Positions 42,658-51,103 are shown, counted from the first letter of the stretch. The stretch: 64,000 nt of DNA from CAZTTG01 sp964615935 (GCA_964615935.1 CAZTTG010000021.1:13072-77071), one strand, 5' to 3'. Program-made: numbers and translations. The notes: generated by a model not told the origin, from the letters alone.

Positions 42658-44304
42658 TCACCGGTCGAGGTGGACCACCACCCCGTGAACGTCGAGTCCG
42701 GCTTCGAGCTCCTCCCGAGCTCCGCGGAAGAGGACGGCCGAGTCGTGCGGGACCTCGAGCGAGAACCGACCGGCCGGGTCCGTGCTCGTCCCCAGCGGCC
42801 ACCACCCCGCGCCGAGCGAGCGCGTGGTGGCCGAGAGCACCCGGGAGGCCAGCGGCGCGCCGCTCGCGGCCCGCAAGGCCGTGCCCTGGATGACCACGGC
42901 CCGCTCGAGGCTCACCTCCACCTCTTCGCCTGCCGCAGGGTCGAGGCGCGCCGTTCCCAACCAGGCGCTGCCGTCGAGTGCGGTCCAGTCCAGGAGCGCC
43001 GGAACGCCGGAGCCCGCCACGGCCAGGCTCCCCGCGAAGCCCTCTGCGGTCGCAGGGAGCCACGACTTGTGCCCGGGAGTCCGCACCCGGCACCGCCCGC
43101 TCCAGGCGGGCAGCGGGACCTTGGCGGTGATCCAGACCTCGGCGGTCCGCTCCACCGGGATGCGCAGCTCGACCTCGGGGGAGTCCACCAGGAGGTGCCT
43201 CGGCCGCCCGAGTCGGATGCCTCCTCGCAGCTCCCAGCCGCTCTCGGCGATGTCGGGATCGAGGATCGGCCTGTCGATCCAGTCGACACCGTGCAGGCGG
43301 CAGGTCTCGCCGATCGGGAGATCGAGGCCGAAGGCCAGGCCGCCGCCGGCCACGCCGACGCGGAGCGGTCGCACGGAGCGGAGGACCTCCTCCGGCGGGA
43401 GGATCCCCTCCCCACCGACGAGCAGCACCCGCACCTCCAGGGTCGCACTCGAGTCGAGATCGATCCCGCCGAGATCCCTCCCCTCGCCCTCCTCGAGGCG
43501 GAAGGGAAGGGACCGGACGTAGTGATCGCTAGCGCCCTGCCGGATGGCGACCTGCAGGATCTTGGGACCGGCTCCCAGGTCCCCGATGAGGAAGCGGCCG
43601 CCGGGATCGGTCGAGCCCGCGCCCTCGTCCCGCTGGTCGAGGATCGGGCTGGGCAGCCGCTCCGAGCCGGGCAGGACCTCGCAGCGCTTGACCACGACCT
43701 GCGCCCCGGGGATCGGGCGGCCGGCGATCAGGACGACCCCCGTCACACTGCCGGCCGCTGCCACCCGGCAGCGATGGATCGCCGCCTCCCTCGCGTGCAC
43801 CTGGAAGGCCCCCGAGACCCTCCGCATCGAGCGCAGGAGGCGCTCCCGGGTGAAGATCGCCGCCTCCCCCTCGCAGGTCGCCGGATCCTCCGGCGCGGGC
43901 GCCATGCGCACGACGTGCGCGGAGAGGAGCTGCCAGCGATACCCGCCCGGCGGGAGGCCGGCCCAGCGGATGCGCCCGTCCGGATCGGAGGTGGCCTCCG
44001 GGATCGGGTCAGAGGCGTCGGGGTCCTCCGGAATCAGGCGGGCCCTCACCCCGCCCACCCCGGCGCCCGCCGCGGCGAACCACAGCTCGACGGACCCACC
44101 GAGCTCCGTCGACCCGGCCGCGGCCGAGCGCCGCGACTCCCGAGGCTCGGCGCTCAGCTCGAGCCCGCGGGGCTCGGCGGGACTCGCGGACACCGACGAG
44201 CCCGGTCCGCCGGCCTCGACCGGGAGGCCGTCCCCCCCCGGCCGGACGAGCCACCATGCGGCGCAGAGGGCGGCGAGGAGTACCGGAACGACGACCCGCT
44301 TCAT
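42658..44304 (-). other. Possible independent gene inside the permease frame: secreted carboxypeptidase-regulatory-like protein
   Basis: The last 548 codons of the permease frame begin at ATG 44304 with AAGGGAG five bases upstream and read like a separate exported protein. The start is MKRVVVPVLLAALCAAWWLV, a typical signal peptide or anchor, then an Ala/Ser/Glu spacer and several beta-sandwich units (SVTGVVLIAGRPIPGAQVVV, AVVIQGTALRAASGAPLASR) similar in style to the tail of the ECF fusion at 36619. It can be translated alone from this site. Whether the cell makes a fusion, a separate protein or both cannot be decided from sequence. Confidence 0.6.
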
Positions 44305-45483
44305 CGAGGCTCCCTTCGAAGGCGGCGGAGTGAGGCCGGCGAGCCGAGGTGGCGCGCCAGGGTCCGGACCGCGGGGATCGCCTCCGGTTGCGCCGATTCC
44401 CCGGAATCCCGGCTCCCAGGCCGGGCCCGGCCGCGCCTGCAGGCGCCGCCCCAGGAGCGCGATGGGCGCCAGCAGCGCCAGGCCGATCGCCGCGGCCACC
44501 GCCAGCTCGCCCCCCACCTCGGCCAGGCCCGCCCCGCGCAGCGAGACCCGGTACAGCGGATCGATGAACCAGTAGGTCGGCAGGAGCTTCGCGATCCACT
44601 GGGGCCAGGACGGGAAGAAGTAGAAGATCGCCGGGCCCACGATGAGGATGTTGAGGGTCTTCACCATGTTGTACAGGCTCTTCGAGTCCCGGGCGGCCGA
44701 TCCGTAGATCAGCCCGATCTCGGCGCACAGGGCCGCGGCGATCACCAGGCTGGCGAGCAGGGCCAGCGGATCGAAGTCCAGGGCCCCGTTGAGGGCCAGG
44801 GTCAGGAGGCACATGGCGATGGCCATCGAGAAGCCGATCGCGGCCTTGGCGACCAGGACCTCGGCGATGGTGATCGGGGTCACCAGCAGCGCCTCGAGGG
44901 TGCCGCTCTCGCGCTCGCCCACCAGCAGGGAGCCGGTCGCGAAGATACCGGTCACGATCAGGGCGAAGAGCACCGCGCAGAGCACCATCAGGTCCTCGAT
45001 CGGCAGCCCCTGGCCCTCGCCCACCTCGATCAGGCTGACCTCGGCCGGGGCGGGCCGGTCCTCGAGCTCGCGCACGAGGTCGAGGGCGCCGAGCAGCAGC
45101 ACGATCCGGGAGGCGAGGTGGCTCTCGCCCGAGAGCCACAGCCCGAGCTCGGGCCTCTCGCCCGCGCGCACCGCCGCGTCGAAGCCCTCGGGGAGCACCA
45201 GGCCGGCGTCCACGTCGTTCGCCCCGACGAGCTCCCGCAGCTCGTCCGCACCCCGCGCGAGCTTCAGCTCGATGCCCTCCATCTCGGCGGCCGCGGATGC
45301 GAGCTCGGAGCCCCCCAGATCGGCGATCCCCAGCCGCGGCGCCCGATCGATCAGGGCCAGCAGCACGACCTGCACCATGAAGGTGATGAAGAGCGGCATG
45401 AGCAGCGCCAGCAGGAGCGCCGGCGAGCGCGGCCCGCCGGCCAGGCTTCGCGCGCACAGGGTGATGACGCGGCGGAGGCTCAC
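42658..45483 (-). CDS. ABC-2 type permease running in frame into a secreted-type domain protein
   Basis: The 941-residue frame starts at GTG 45483, overlapping the stop of the upstream permease gene (GTGA). Residues ~1-375 are an ABC-2 permease (NatB-like, YhaP type): one N-terminal helix, a large extracytoplasmic loop (~45-160), and five or six helices from ~165. LVGERESGTLEALLVTPITIAEVLVAKA is the family's conserved cytoplasmic motif. Instead of ending there, the frame continues through a Pro/Gly-rich stretch into about 550 residues of beta-sandwich regulatory-like sequence (see 42658..44304). No stop codon lies between, so as sequenced the permease has a long extension. It is the last gene of the ABC operon. 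Confidence 0.75.
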   Translation of the reverse strand: MSLRRVITLCARSLAGGPRSPALLLALLMPLFITFMVQVVLLALIDRAPRLGIADLGGSELASAAAEMEGIELKLARGADELRELVGANDVDAGLVLPEGFDAAVRAGERPELGLWLSGESHLASRIVLLLGALDLVRELEDRPAPAEVSLIEVGEGQGLPIEDLMVLCAVLFALIVTGIFATGSLLVGERESGTLEALLVTPITIAEVLVAKAAIGFSMAIAMCLLTLALNGALDFDPLALLASLVIAAALCAEIGLIYGSAARDSKSLYNMVKTLNILIVGPAIFYFFPSWPQWIAKLLPTYWFIDPLYRVSLRGAGLAEVGGELAVAAAIGLALLAPIALLGRRLQARPGPAWEPGFRGIGATGGDPRGPDPGAPPRLAGLTPPPSKGASMKRVVVPVLLAALCAAWWLVRPGGDGLPVEAGGPGSSVSASPAEPRGLELSAEPRESRRSAAAGSTELGGSVELWFAAAGAGVGGVRARLIPEDPDASDPIPEATSDPDGRIRWAGLPPGGYRWQLLSAHVVRMAPAPEDPATCEGEAAIFTRERLLRSMRRVSGAFQVHAREAAIHRCRVAAAGSVTGVVLIAGRPIPGAQVVVKRCEVLPGSERLPSPILDQRDEGAGSTDPGGRFLIGDLGAGPKILQVAIRQGASDHYVRSLPFRLEEGEGRDLGGIDLDSSATLEVRVLLVGGEGILPPEEVLRSVRPLRVGVAGGGLAFGLDLPIGETCRLHGVDWIDRPILDPDIAESGWELRGGIRLGRPRHLLVDSPEVELRIPVERTAEVWITAKVPLPAWSGRCRVRTPGHKSWLPATAEGFAGSLAVAGSGVPALLDWTALDGSAWLGTARLDPAAGEEVEVSLERAVVIQGTALRAASGAPLASRVLSATTRSLGAGWWPLGTSTDPAGRFSLEVPHDSAVLFRGAREELEAGLDVHGVVVHLDR

Positions 45484-46628
45484 GGCGACGACACCCTCCG
45501 ATCGAGGATCCACACCGCGGCCCCGGCCAGACCGACGGTCCACGCGAGAGCGAGGCCGACCTGCGGCGCCACCTCGCCCCAGCCGCGGCCGTAGCCCACA
45601 GCGCCCAGGAAACCCTCGGCCAGGCCGAAGGTCGGCAGGGCCTGCACCCACAGGGACGGGCTGCCCGGAAAGAGCAGCGCGATGGCCGGGATCATGAGCG
45701 GGATGATCAGGGCCATGCCGGCGTACAGGGTGATCATGAAGTCCTTGCCCAGCGAGCCGACGATCATGCCCACGGCCGACATCATCGACGCGCCCACCAG
45801 CACCAGGAGGCTCACGAGCAGCCAGCGGCCCTCGAAGCCGCGGGTCGCCAGCAGGAAGAGCGCCACCTGCACCAGTCCCAGGAGGGCGCCCACCAGGCCC
45901 TTGGCGGCGAGGACGTCCCCGCTCCGGGCTGGCGTCACCATGAGGGCCATCGCGGTCCGGCGCTCGATCTCCACCGCCACCAGCCCCGACAGCGCCATGG
46001 ACTCGACCAGCAGGATCATCAGCGCCAACAGGGGCCGCAGCTTCTCCCGCAAGGGCACCTGCGCGCCGGCGCGGTCCTCTCCCAGCACGATGGTCCGCGG
46101 ATCGGGCAGGCGGACCGGGAAGGCCTCGGCCGGGCTCGTCCCGCCGGCGGTCGCCTGCAGACCCCACGCGAGCTCGCGGATCGCGCTGGCCAGCGCCCCC
46201 CGCAGCTCCGTCGGGACGGCTCCGCTCAGGTAGACGCTCACCCGGCCCCGCTCGCCGGCGCGGACCGACTCCGCGAAGTCCCTCGGGAAGGCGATGCCCA
46301 GCCGGAGGCCGCGCGCCGCCTCCCCCCCGAGCTCGCCCGAGACCGCGGCCGCGAGCTCGGCCTCGTCCTCGAAGCCCACGAGCTCGAAGCCCCGGCCCTG
46401 CGACGCCTCGCGACCCTCCAGGGCCGCCAGCGGCTCGGCCATCTCCGGCGGGACGAGGCCCACCCTCACCGACTCCACCACCGAGGCCGGCAGGGCGTGG
46501 TAGCCGACGATCGCCAGGGCCAGGGTTCCGGGCGTGATCCACCACCACAACCGATCGCGCGCGAAGGAGCTCAGGTCCTTCAGCGCGATGGCCCGGATGA
46601 TGGCCGCCCGCGAGACCCGACCGCTCAC
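45480..46628 (-). CDS. ABC-2 type permease
   Basis: The 382-residue permease has a first helix at ~25-45 (WWWITPGTLALAIVGYHALP), a large extracytoplasmic domain (~45-195) and five further helices. VEIERRTAMALMVTPARSGDVLAAKGLVGALLG is the conserved cytoplasmic motif. GTG 46628 overlaps the ATPase stop (GTGA), and its own stop overlaps the next GTG, so all three genes are translationally coupled. With the ATPase and the second permease it should form a heterodimeric exporter. The cargo is unknown. Confidence 0.88.
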   Translation of the reverse strand: MSGRVSRAAIIRAIALKDLSSFARDRLWWWITPGTLALAIVGYHALPASVVESVRVGLVPPEMAEPLAALEGREASQGRGFELVGFEDEAELAAAVSGELGGEAARGLRLGIAFPRDFAESVRAGERGRVSVYLSGAVPTELRGALASAIRELAWGLQATAGGTSPAEAFPVRLPDPRTIVLGEDRAGAQVPLREKLRPLLALMILLVESMALSGLVAVEIERRTAMALMVTPARSGDVLAAKGLVGALLGLVQVALFLLATRGFEGRWLLVSLLVLVGASMMSAVGMIVGSLGKDFMITLYAGMALIIPLMIPAIALLFPGSPSLWVQALPTFGLAEGFLGAVGYGRGWGEVAPQVGLALAWTVGLAGAAVWILDRRVSSP

Positions 46629-47488
46629 CCGAAGAGCCCCCTTCCGGTCATCTGGACGAAGATGCTCTCCAGCGTCGCCTCCTCGGTGTGGATGGTCAGG
46701 AGCCCCGGCGAGCCCACCGCCGCCTCGAGCCGCTCGCCGGCCCGCTCGGCGTCGAGCGCGATGACCTCCTCGCGGACGCCCTCCCCCTCGCGCAGCCGCA
46801 CCCGCACCGAGCGCTGGCCGTGGCGCAGCTTGAGGTTCTCGGGGGTGTCGAGGGTGCGGATCTCGCCCTCGTGGATGAAGGCCACCCGATCGGCGAGCTC
46901 GTCGGCCTCCCACATGTCGTGGGTGGTCAGGAGCACCGCCGCCCCGCGCTCGGCCTCCTCGCGGATCAGCGCGCGCACCGCCCGGCTCGAGACCGGGTCC
47001 AGCCCCGCGGTGGGCTCGTCGAGGAAGAGCACCTCGGGCCGGTTGACCAGCGCGCGCGCCATCATCAGCCGCTGCCGCATGCCCTTCGAGTAGCCGCTCA
47101 CGAGGTCCCCGCCCCGTTCCGCCAGCCCGACCTTCTGCAGCAAGGCGTCGGCGTCGAGCCGGGCGATCCCGAAGAGCTTCGCGAAGAAGCGCAGGTTGGC
47201 CCGGCCGGACATGTCGAGATAGAGGTTCTTCTCCTCGAAGCACACGCCGATGCGCCCCTGCACTTCCGCACGCCGGCGGCTCACGTCCATGCCCAGCACG
47301 CGAGCCTCGCCGGAGCGGGGCCGCAGCAGTCCGGTGAGCATCTTGATGGTGGTGGACTTGCCCGCGCCGTTGGGGCCCAGGAAGCCCAGGATCTCGCCCG
47401 GGGCCACCTCGAAGCGGATGCCCTTGACGGCCTCCAGCTCCCCGTAGGCGTAGCTGAGGTCTCTCACCTCGATGGCGGGGGTGGTCAT
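46625..47488 (-). CDS. ABC transporter ATP-binding protein (NatA/DrrA type)
   Basis: The 287-residue ATPase has Walker A GPNGAGKST, Q-loop region CFEEKNLYLDM, signature YSKGMRQR, Walker B VLFLDEPTAGLD and H-loop TTHDM. The C-terminal ~70 residues form the extra domain usual in DrrA-type exporters. It energises the two ABC-2 permeases encoded downstream. Start is ATG 47488, and a strong inverted repeat sits directly over its ribosome-binding region, which suggests control of the operon there. Confidence 0.94.
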   Translation of the reverse strand: MTTPAIEVRDLSYAYGELEAVKGIRFEVAPGEILGFLGPNGAGKSTTIKMLTGLLRPRSGEARVLGMDVSRRRAEVQGRIGVCFEEKNLYLDMSGRANLRFFAKLFGIARLDADALLQKVGLAERGGDLVSGYSKGMRQRLMMARALVNRPEVLFLDEPTAGLDPVSSRAVRALIREEAERGAAVLLTTHDMWEADELADRVAFIHEGEIRTLDTPENLKLRHGQRSVRVRLREGEGVREEVIALDAERAGERLEAAVGSPGLLTIHTEEATLESIFVQMTGRGLFG

Positions 47489-47490
47489 CT

Positions 47491-47520
47491 CTTATCAGCT
47501 CCTCTTCGAGAGCTTATAAG
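47491..47520. promoter_or_regulatory. Inverted repeat at the ABC operon start (operator or translational hairpin)
   Basis: Two 11-base arms, CTTATCAGCTC and GAGCTTATAAG, are complementary at 10 of 11 positions around eight bases. The element lies two bases upstream of the ATPase ATG and 28 bases before the divergent ATG at 47549. It is the most AT-rich patch nearby. In the ABC mRNA the GAGGAG ribosome site straddles the loop and one arm, so the fold would sequester it. It could equally be a dimer-binding operator for both genes. No regulator gene of the GntR or TetR type is adjacent. Confidence 0.6.
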
Positions 47521-47548
47521 GAAAGCGGGAAGGCAGGAGAAGCGCGGG

Positions 47549-47956
47549 ATGGACGCGAAGGAGACGTTCCTGATCGGCCTGGGCGAGATCCAACCGAGCC
47601 AGCTCTACGTCAGCTCGGCGAAGCTCGCGAAGGTCACCGAGGAGGGATGGCCCCGGGGTACCGAGGACGTCGATCCTCTCCCGGTGCGGAGATTCGGGCC
47701 CCGCATCGTGCTGACCGACGGCCACACGCGAGCACTGGCGGCCTTCCTGTCGGGTATCTCCGAGATCCGCGCCTTCTGGGACGAGGACGACATGGACTGG
47801 GAGGCCTACGAGATCTGCATCGGGTGGTGTGAAGGCGAGGGCATCCACTCCATCGCCGATCTCGGGGACCGCCTGATCGGCCCGGAGGAGTACGAGGTGC
47901 TCTGGTACCGGCGCTGCCGCGAGCTCTTGGAGGAGCTGAAGCGAAGGCGGGGATAG
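47549..47956 (+). CDS. Small ParB/sulfiredoxin-like domain protein
   Basis: The 135-residue protein reads IGLGEIQPSQLYVSS, then FGPRIVLTDGHTRALAAFLSG and WDEDDMDWEAYEIC. The DGHTR motif with its preceding strand is the nucleotide-binding signature of the ParB N-terminal-like fold, and I recall short stand-alone proteins of this kind in Firmicutes that are annotated only as ParB-like. There is no HTH, so it is not a partition protein. Start is ATG 47549, with AGGCAGGAGA upstream. It diverges from the ABC exporter operon across the inverted repeat. Confidence 0.7.
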   Translation: MDAKETFLIGLGEIQPSQLYVSSAKLAKVTEEGWPRGTEDVDPLPVRRFGPRIVLTDGHTRALAAFLSGISEIRAFWDEDDMDWEAYEICIGWCEGEGIHSIADLGDRLIGPEEYEVLWYRRCRELLEELKRRRG

Positions 47957-47970
47957 CGTGGGGAGCCGTG

Positions 47971-47976
47971 TATACT
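47971..47976 (+). promoter_or_regulatory. Candidate -10 element (TATACT) before the small beta-helix gene
   Basis: TATACT differs from the consensus TATAAT at one position and lies 45 bases before the ATG at 48022. No TTGACA-like -35 is visible at the right distance. It is 14 bases after the stop of the preceding gene. Confidence 0.4.
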
Positions 47977-48021
47977 CGGGGCTGGACGATACGGTCGTGC
48001 CATAGAGAGAGGCGTTGTGAC

Positions 48022-48669
48022 ATGAGAACGATCCTCCGCGCCCTTCCCCTCGCATCCCTGGCATTCGCCTGGGCGGCCCCCTGCCGCGCGGACGTCCTGG
48101 ACGTCCCCGATCGCTTTCCCAGGATCCAGGCCGCCATCGAGGCCGCCCAGGGCGGCGGCATCGCCTGCGTCGAGGCCTCCCCGGCGATCCGGAACGTCAC
48201 GCTGGCCGGCAACGTGGCGAAGGAGGGCGGCGGCGTCGACGGCCTGAATTCCTCGCCGACGATCACCAACGCGATCGTCGCCTTCTCGCGCGGCGGCGGC
48301 GTCCGGGCCGGCAAGGGAAGCGAGCCCGCCCTGCGCTACGCCTGCCTCTTCGAGAACCAGGGCGGGAACCTGGTGGACCTGATCGCGAGCGGACCGGGCA
48401 TCCTCGAGGGGGATCCGCTCTTCGCCGACCCCGAAGCCGGCGACTACCACCTGCGATCCCTCGGGGGCCGCCTGGCGCGCGATCCTCTCGGCGGCAAGAT
48501 GGCGGGGCCGGGCCAGGTGCCGACCACCGTGGCCCACTGGATCGTCGATGCGGTCCACAGCCCCCGCATCGACGCCGGGGATTCGTCCGCGGTCTTCGAG
48601 GTGGAGCCCGAGCCCCACGGCGGGGGCCTGATCACGGACCAGATCGCGGTGAGCCTGGAGCCGCAGTGA
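48022..48669 (+). CDS. Secreted beta-helix-type protein with an apparent internal deletion
   Basis: The 215-residue protein has a signal peptide (LPLASLAFAWAAPCRA-D). The N-terminal motif VPDRFPRIQAAIEAAQ is the usual opening of right-handed beta-helix proteins, after which one expects about 100 residues with GDTV.V.PGTY. These are missing: the text jumps directly to GGGIACVEASPAIRNVTLAGN and GGGVDGLNSSPTITNAIV, the late coils. It then reaches the standard ending GDPLFADPEAGDYHLRS. Compare 59300, which has all parts. Its TGA overlaps the GTG of the next gene. Confidence 0.7.
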   Translation: MRTILRALPLASLAFAWAAPCRADVLDVPDRFPRIQAAIEAAQGGGIACVEASPAIRNVTLAGNVAKEGGGVDGLNSSPTITNAIVAFSRGGGVRAGKGSEPALRYACLFENQGGNLVDLIASGPGILEGDPLFADPEAGDYHLRSLGGRLARDPLGGKMAGPGQVPTTVAHWIVDAVHSPRIDAGDSSAVFEVEPEPHGGGLITDQIAVSLEPQ

Positions 48670-49709
48670 CGCCCCACCCGCGGATCGCCCTGGTCGTCCT
48701 GATCCTCCTTCCGGGCCTCCGCGCCCAGGAGGCCGAGGAGGGATCTCCTCCCCTCCCCGAGGGCCGACAGGGCATCGCCGCCGGCTACCCCCGGGACCTC
48801 GGCATCGAGGAGGACGAGCGGGTCCTCTTCGCCGAGAGCTTCGAGGAGGCGTCCCTGGAGGAGCTCATCGAGCGCTGGGAGAGCGCCAGGGGGAAGGAGA
48901 TCATGACCTTCTCCGAGGACGTCCCGCCGAACAGCTCGGGCGACGCCTCGCTGCAGATGACCCACGTCGGCGGCCAGGGCACCGGGGCTCACCTCTACCG
49001 CCGCCTGCCGCCCGGGCACGAGCGGATCTTCGCGCGCTTCTACGTGAGGTTCGGCGAGGACTGCGCCCCGATCCACCACTTCGGCACCCACCTGGGCGGA
49101 TTCAATCCCTCCACGCCGTGGCCGCAGGGGGGCGCCGGGGAGCGCCCCGAGGGCGACCGGCGCTTCACCTCCGGCGTGGAGCCCTACGGCGAGGACTGGG
49201 CCTGGGACTTCTACTCCTACTGGCAGGGCATGCGCGTGCACGGCGACGGCCGGTACTGGGGAACGCCCTTCCACTCCGGCGCCGAGAGACCCGCGGTGGA
49301 GCGCGGCCGGTGGATCTGCGTGGAGCTCATGCTGAGCATGAACGATCCCGTCGACGGTCGGGGAGGCGAGCAGGCCTTCTGGATCGACGGTCGTCTCTGG
49401 CGCTCGGGCGGGCAGGTCACGAGCCACATCGGCGAGGGCTTCCCCAGGGGGCGCTGGCGCGGGGGCTGGTGGTCCCCGGACGCGTCCTCCGAGAGCGCCT
49501 TCGAGGGCTTCCAGTGGCGCACCTCGGAGGAGCTGACGATCAACTACCTCTGGACCTATCTCTACATCACGAGGGCACCCGAGGGCCACGAGAGCCGGGT
49601 CTGGTTCGACGACATCGTCGTCGCCCGGGAGTACATCGGGCCGCTCGAGCCCGTACCCGTGCGCGGGGACGCCGGCGAGCCCCGGATTGGGGGCGCCGGG
49701 GGTGGATGA
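48666..49709 (+). CDS. Secreted concanavalin-like protein of unknown function
   Basis: The 347-residue protein starts at GTG 48666, overlapping the preceding stop, and has a signal peptide (ALVVLILLPGLRA-QE). The mature part is a jelly-roll-like beta-sandwich: IFARFYVRFGEDCAPIHHFG, then WDFYSYWQGM and WICVELMLSMNDPVDGRGGEQAFWIDG, and it ends in RVWFDDIVVAREYIGPL. This is the pattern of polysaccharide-lyase or lectin-like ConA folds, in which the last motif is often the cation or ligand strand. I see no clear catalytic set, so carbohydrate binding is as likely as cleavage. Confidence 0.72.
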   Translation: MTPHPRIALVVLILLPGLRAQEAEEGSPPLPEGRQGIAAGYPRDLGIEEDERVLFAESFEEASLEELIERWESARGKEIMTFSEDVPPNSSGDASLQMTHVGGQGTGAHLYRRLPPGHERIFARFYVRFGEDCAPIHHFGTHLGGFNPSTPWPQGGAGERPEGDRRFTSGVEPYGEDWAWDFYSYWQGMRVHGDGRYWGTPFHSGAERPAVERGRWICVELMLSMNDPVDGRGGEQAFWIDGRLWRSGGQVTSHIGEGFPRGRWRGGWWSPDASSESAFEGFQWRTSEELTINYLWTYLYITRAPEGHESRVWFDDIVVAREYIGPLEPVPVRGDAGEPRIGGAGGG

Positions 49710-49793
49710 TCGAGCTATGATCTCGAGGTCACGAACCTCACTGCGACCCGCGGCCGTCCCGAGCGTCGGCCTCCACAACCGTCACCGAGAACG

Positions 49794-50090
49794 ATGAAGC
49801 GCAAGGGCTATTCCCCCGCGGACTACCTCAGGGGCTTCGAGAAGGCGTCCAAGGGGCCGCACAGAAAGCTCAAGGACCGGGAGCTGTTCGAGCTGATCCT
49901 CGAGACCGTCGCCGGCGAGGGCAAGATGACCGCCGGCGAGCTGGCGGCCCGGGTTCTGGCGGACCGCGGCCAGACCTCCCACGTGCTGGGGATGCTGGTG
50001 GACAGCAAGCTCGTCTCGCTCGATGGGGATGACCCCGAAGAGGCGATGGTCAGGCTGACCAAGAAGGGCAAGACCTTCACCTCGGAGTAG
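49794..50090 (+). CDS. Small winged-helix-type protein
   Basis: The 98-residue basic protein has a helix pattern LKDRELFELILETVAGEGKMTAGELAARVLADRGQTSHVLGMLVDSKLV followed by a wing (DDPEEAMVRLTKKGKTF). This fits a winged helix-turn-helix domain of MarR/PadR style, with GQTSHVLGMLVDS as the recognition-helix region. The gene for a membrane protein begins 15 bases downstream, so the two probably form an operon and may act together. TATGAT at 49716-49721 is a possible -10 with a leader of about 70 bases. Confidence 0.7.
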   Translation: MKRKGYSPADYLRGFEKASKGPHRKLKDRELFELILETVAGEGKMTAGELAARVLADRGQTSHVLGMLVDSKLVSLDGDDPEEAMVRLTKKGKTFTSE

Positions 50091-50105
50091 AGGGAGGGAG
50101 CTGCG

Positions 50106-50777
50106 ATGGGATGGGATGTCGTTGCCTGCGCCGGCGTTGCGGCCGTCCTGGGCGTCCTGACCGCGGCGGGTGAGCTCGTCTCGACGTACAAGGACGAGCC
50201 CGGGAAGGCCCTCAGGACCGGACCGGGCGTGGTGTACATGGGCTTCAATGCCCTGATAGGCGTGGCGGCCTACCTCATCGTGCGCGCCGCGGCCGAGTCG
50301 CCGGCCAGCGAGCTCTCGGCGCTCGGGGAGCTGGGCTGGGCGGTGGTGGGCGGCCTGGGCGGGGTGGCGCTGATGAGGATCAAGCTGTTCACCGTGCGCT
50401 TCGGGGACGAGCAGAAGTCCATCGGCCCGGGGAACCTGATCGACGCCCTGCTGAAGCACTTCGATCGGCAGATCGACCGCCAGCGCGCGCTCCAGCGGTG
50501 CCAGCTCGTCCGGGAGACCATGGAGGGCATCGACGTCGACAAGGCCATGCACTTCGTCAACGTCCAGATCGGCGGCTCCCTGCAGCACCTGTCCCCCGAG
50601 GACAACGAGGAGCTGGGCGAGCGCTCGGGGGAGATCGCCGCGGCCGGCCTGCCCATGCGCGAGAAGGCCCTGGCGCTGGGATTCCTGATCCTGGACTTCA
50701 TGGGCGAGGACTTCCTGCGGGACCTCTTCGAGGGTCGCCGGCAGGAGTTCCTGGTGAAGGGCCAGGGCCAGCCCTGA
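50106..50777 (+). CDS. Membrane protein of unknown function
   Basis: I do not recognise this 223-residue protein. It starts at ATG 50106 after GAGGGAG. Three hydrophobic helices occupy ~5-22, ~42-62 and ~76-95, and the remaining ~120 residues are a soluble, charged helical domain (NLIDALLKHFDRQIDRQRALQRCQLVRETM). It lies 15 bases downstream of the winged-helix gene. A partnership in which the membrane protein relays a signal to the regulator is possible but not shown. Confidence 0.7.
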   Translation: MGWDVVACAGVAAVLGVLTAAGELVSTYKDEPGKALRTGPGVVYMGFNALIGVAAYLIVRAAAESPASELSALGELGWAVVGGLGGVALMRIKLFTVRFGDEQKSIGPGNLIDALLKHFDRQIDRQRALQRCQLVRETMEGIDVDKAMHFVNVQIGGSLQHLSPEDNEELGERSGEIAAAGLPMREKALALGFLILDFMGEDFLRDLFEGRRQEFLVKGQGQP

Positions 50778-50901
50778 GGGGCGGAAGGCGGCCCTCGGGG
50801 CTCCGGGACGCGCCGCAGCGGCGGGCGGGCTCCGCGAGGACCCCTCCCGGCCGCCGGAAATGGGTATTCCCGCGGCGCCTGTATGCCCGGCGATCGAGCC
50901 G

Positions 50902-51103
50902 CTAGCCCGGACTATTCATGAACGCGCGTGCCAGACGCCTCAACTCGGTTCCTGCTGGTGCTTTACGGGCGCCGGTCCCGCAGGCGACCTTGTCAGGTCG
51001 TCGAGGACGCCGGCGGCCGGAAAGTGCCGGCAGGGGCCGAGAGACCGGCGAAGCCGGTCGTTTGTGGTGTTCTGGCCGCGTGTTCATGAATAGTCCGGGC
51101 TAG
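50902..51103. mobile_element. MITE-like inverted-repeat element, 202 bp, no transposase
   Basis: The element is bounded by 22-base perfect terminal inverted repeats at 50902-50923 and 51082-51103, each starting with CTAGCCCGGACTATTCATGA on its own strand. The outermost CTAG is self-complementary, so a CTAG or TA target duplication is possible. Inside, similarity between the arms is partial. A hairpin, CGACCTTGTCAGGTCG, lies near the centre, and GACCGGCGAAGCCGGTC forms a second one at about 51040-51060. No transposase frame fits. Two 61-codon frames, one on each strand, both end in the terminal repeat and are by-products of the symmetry. The flanks (50778-50901 and 51104-51226) hold no gene that I can support. 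Confidence 0.75.

Noticed and set aside
50902..51103. Two 61-residue proteins, one per strand, both ending MNSPG
   Set aside because: They arise from the symmetry of the inverted-repeat element, have no ribosome site and no protein-like composition.
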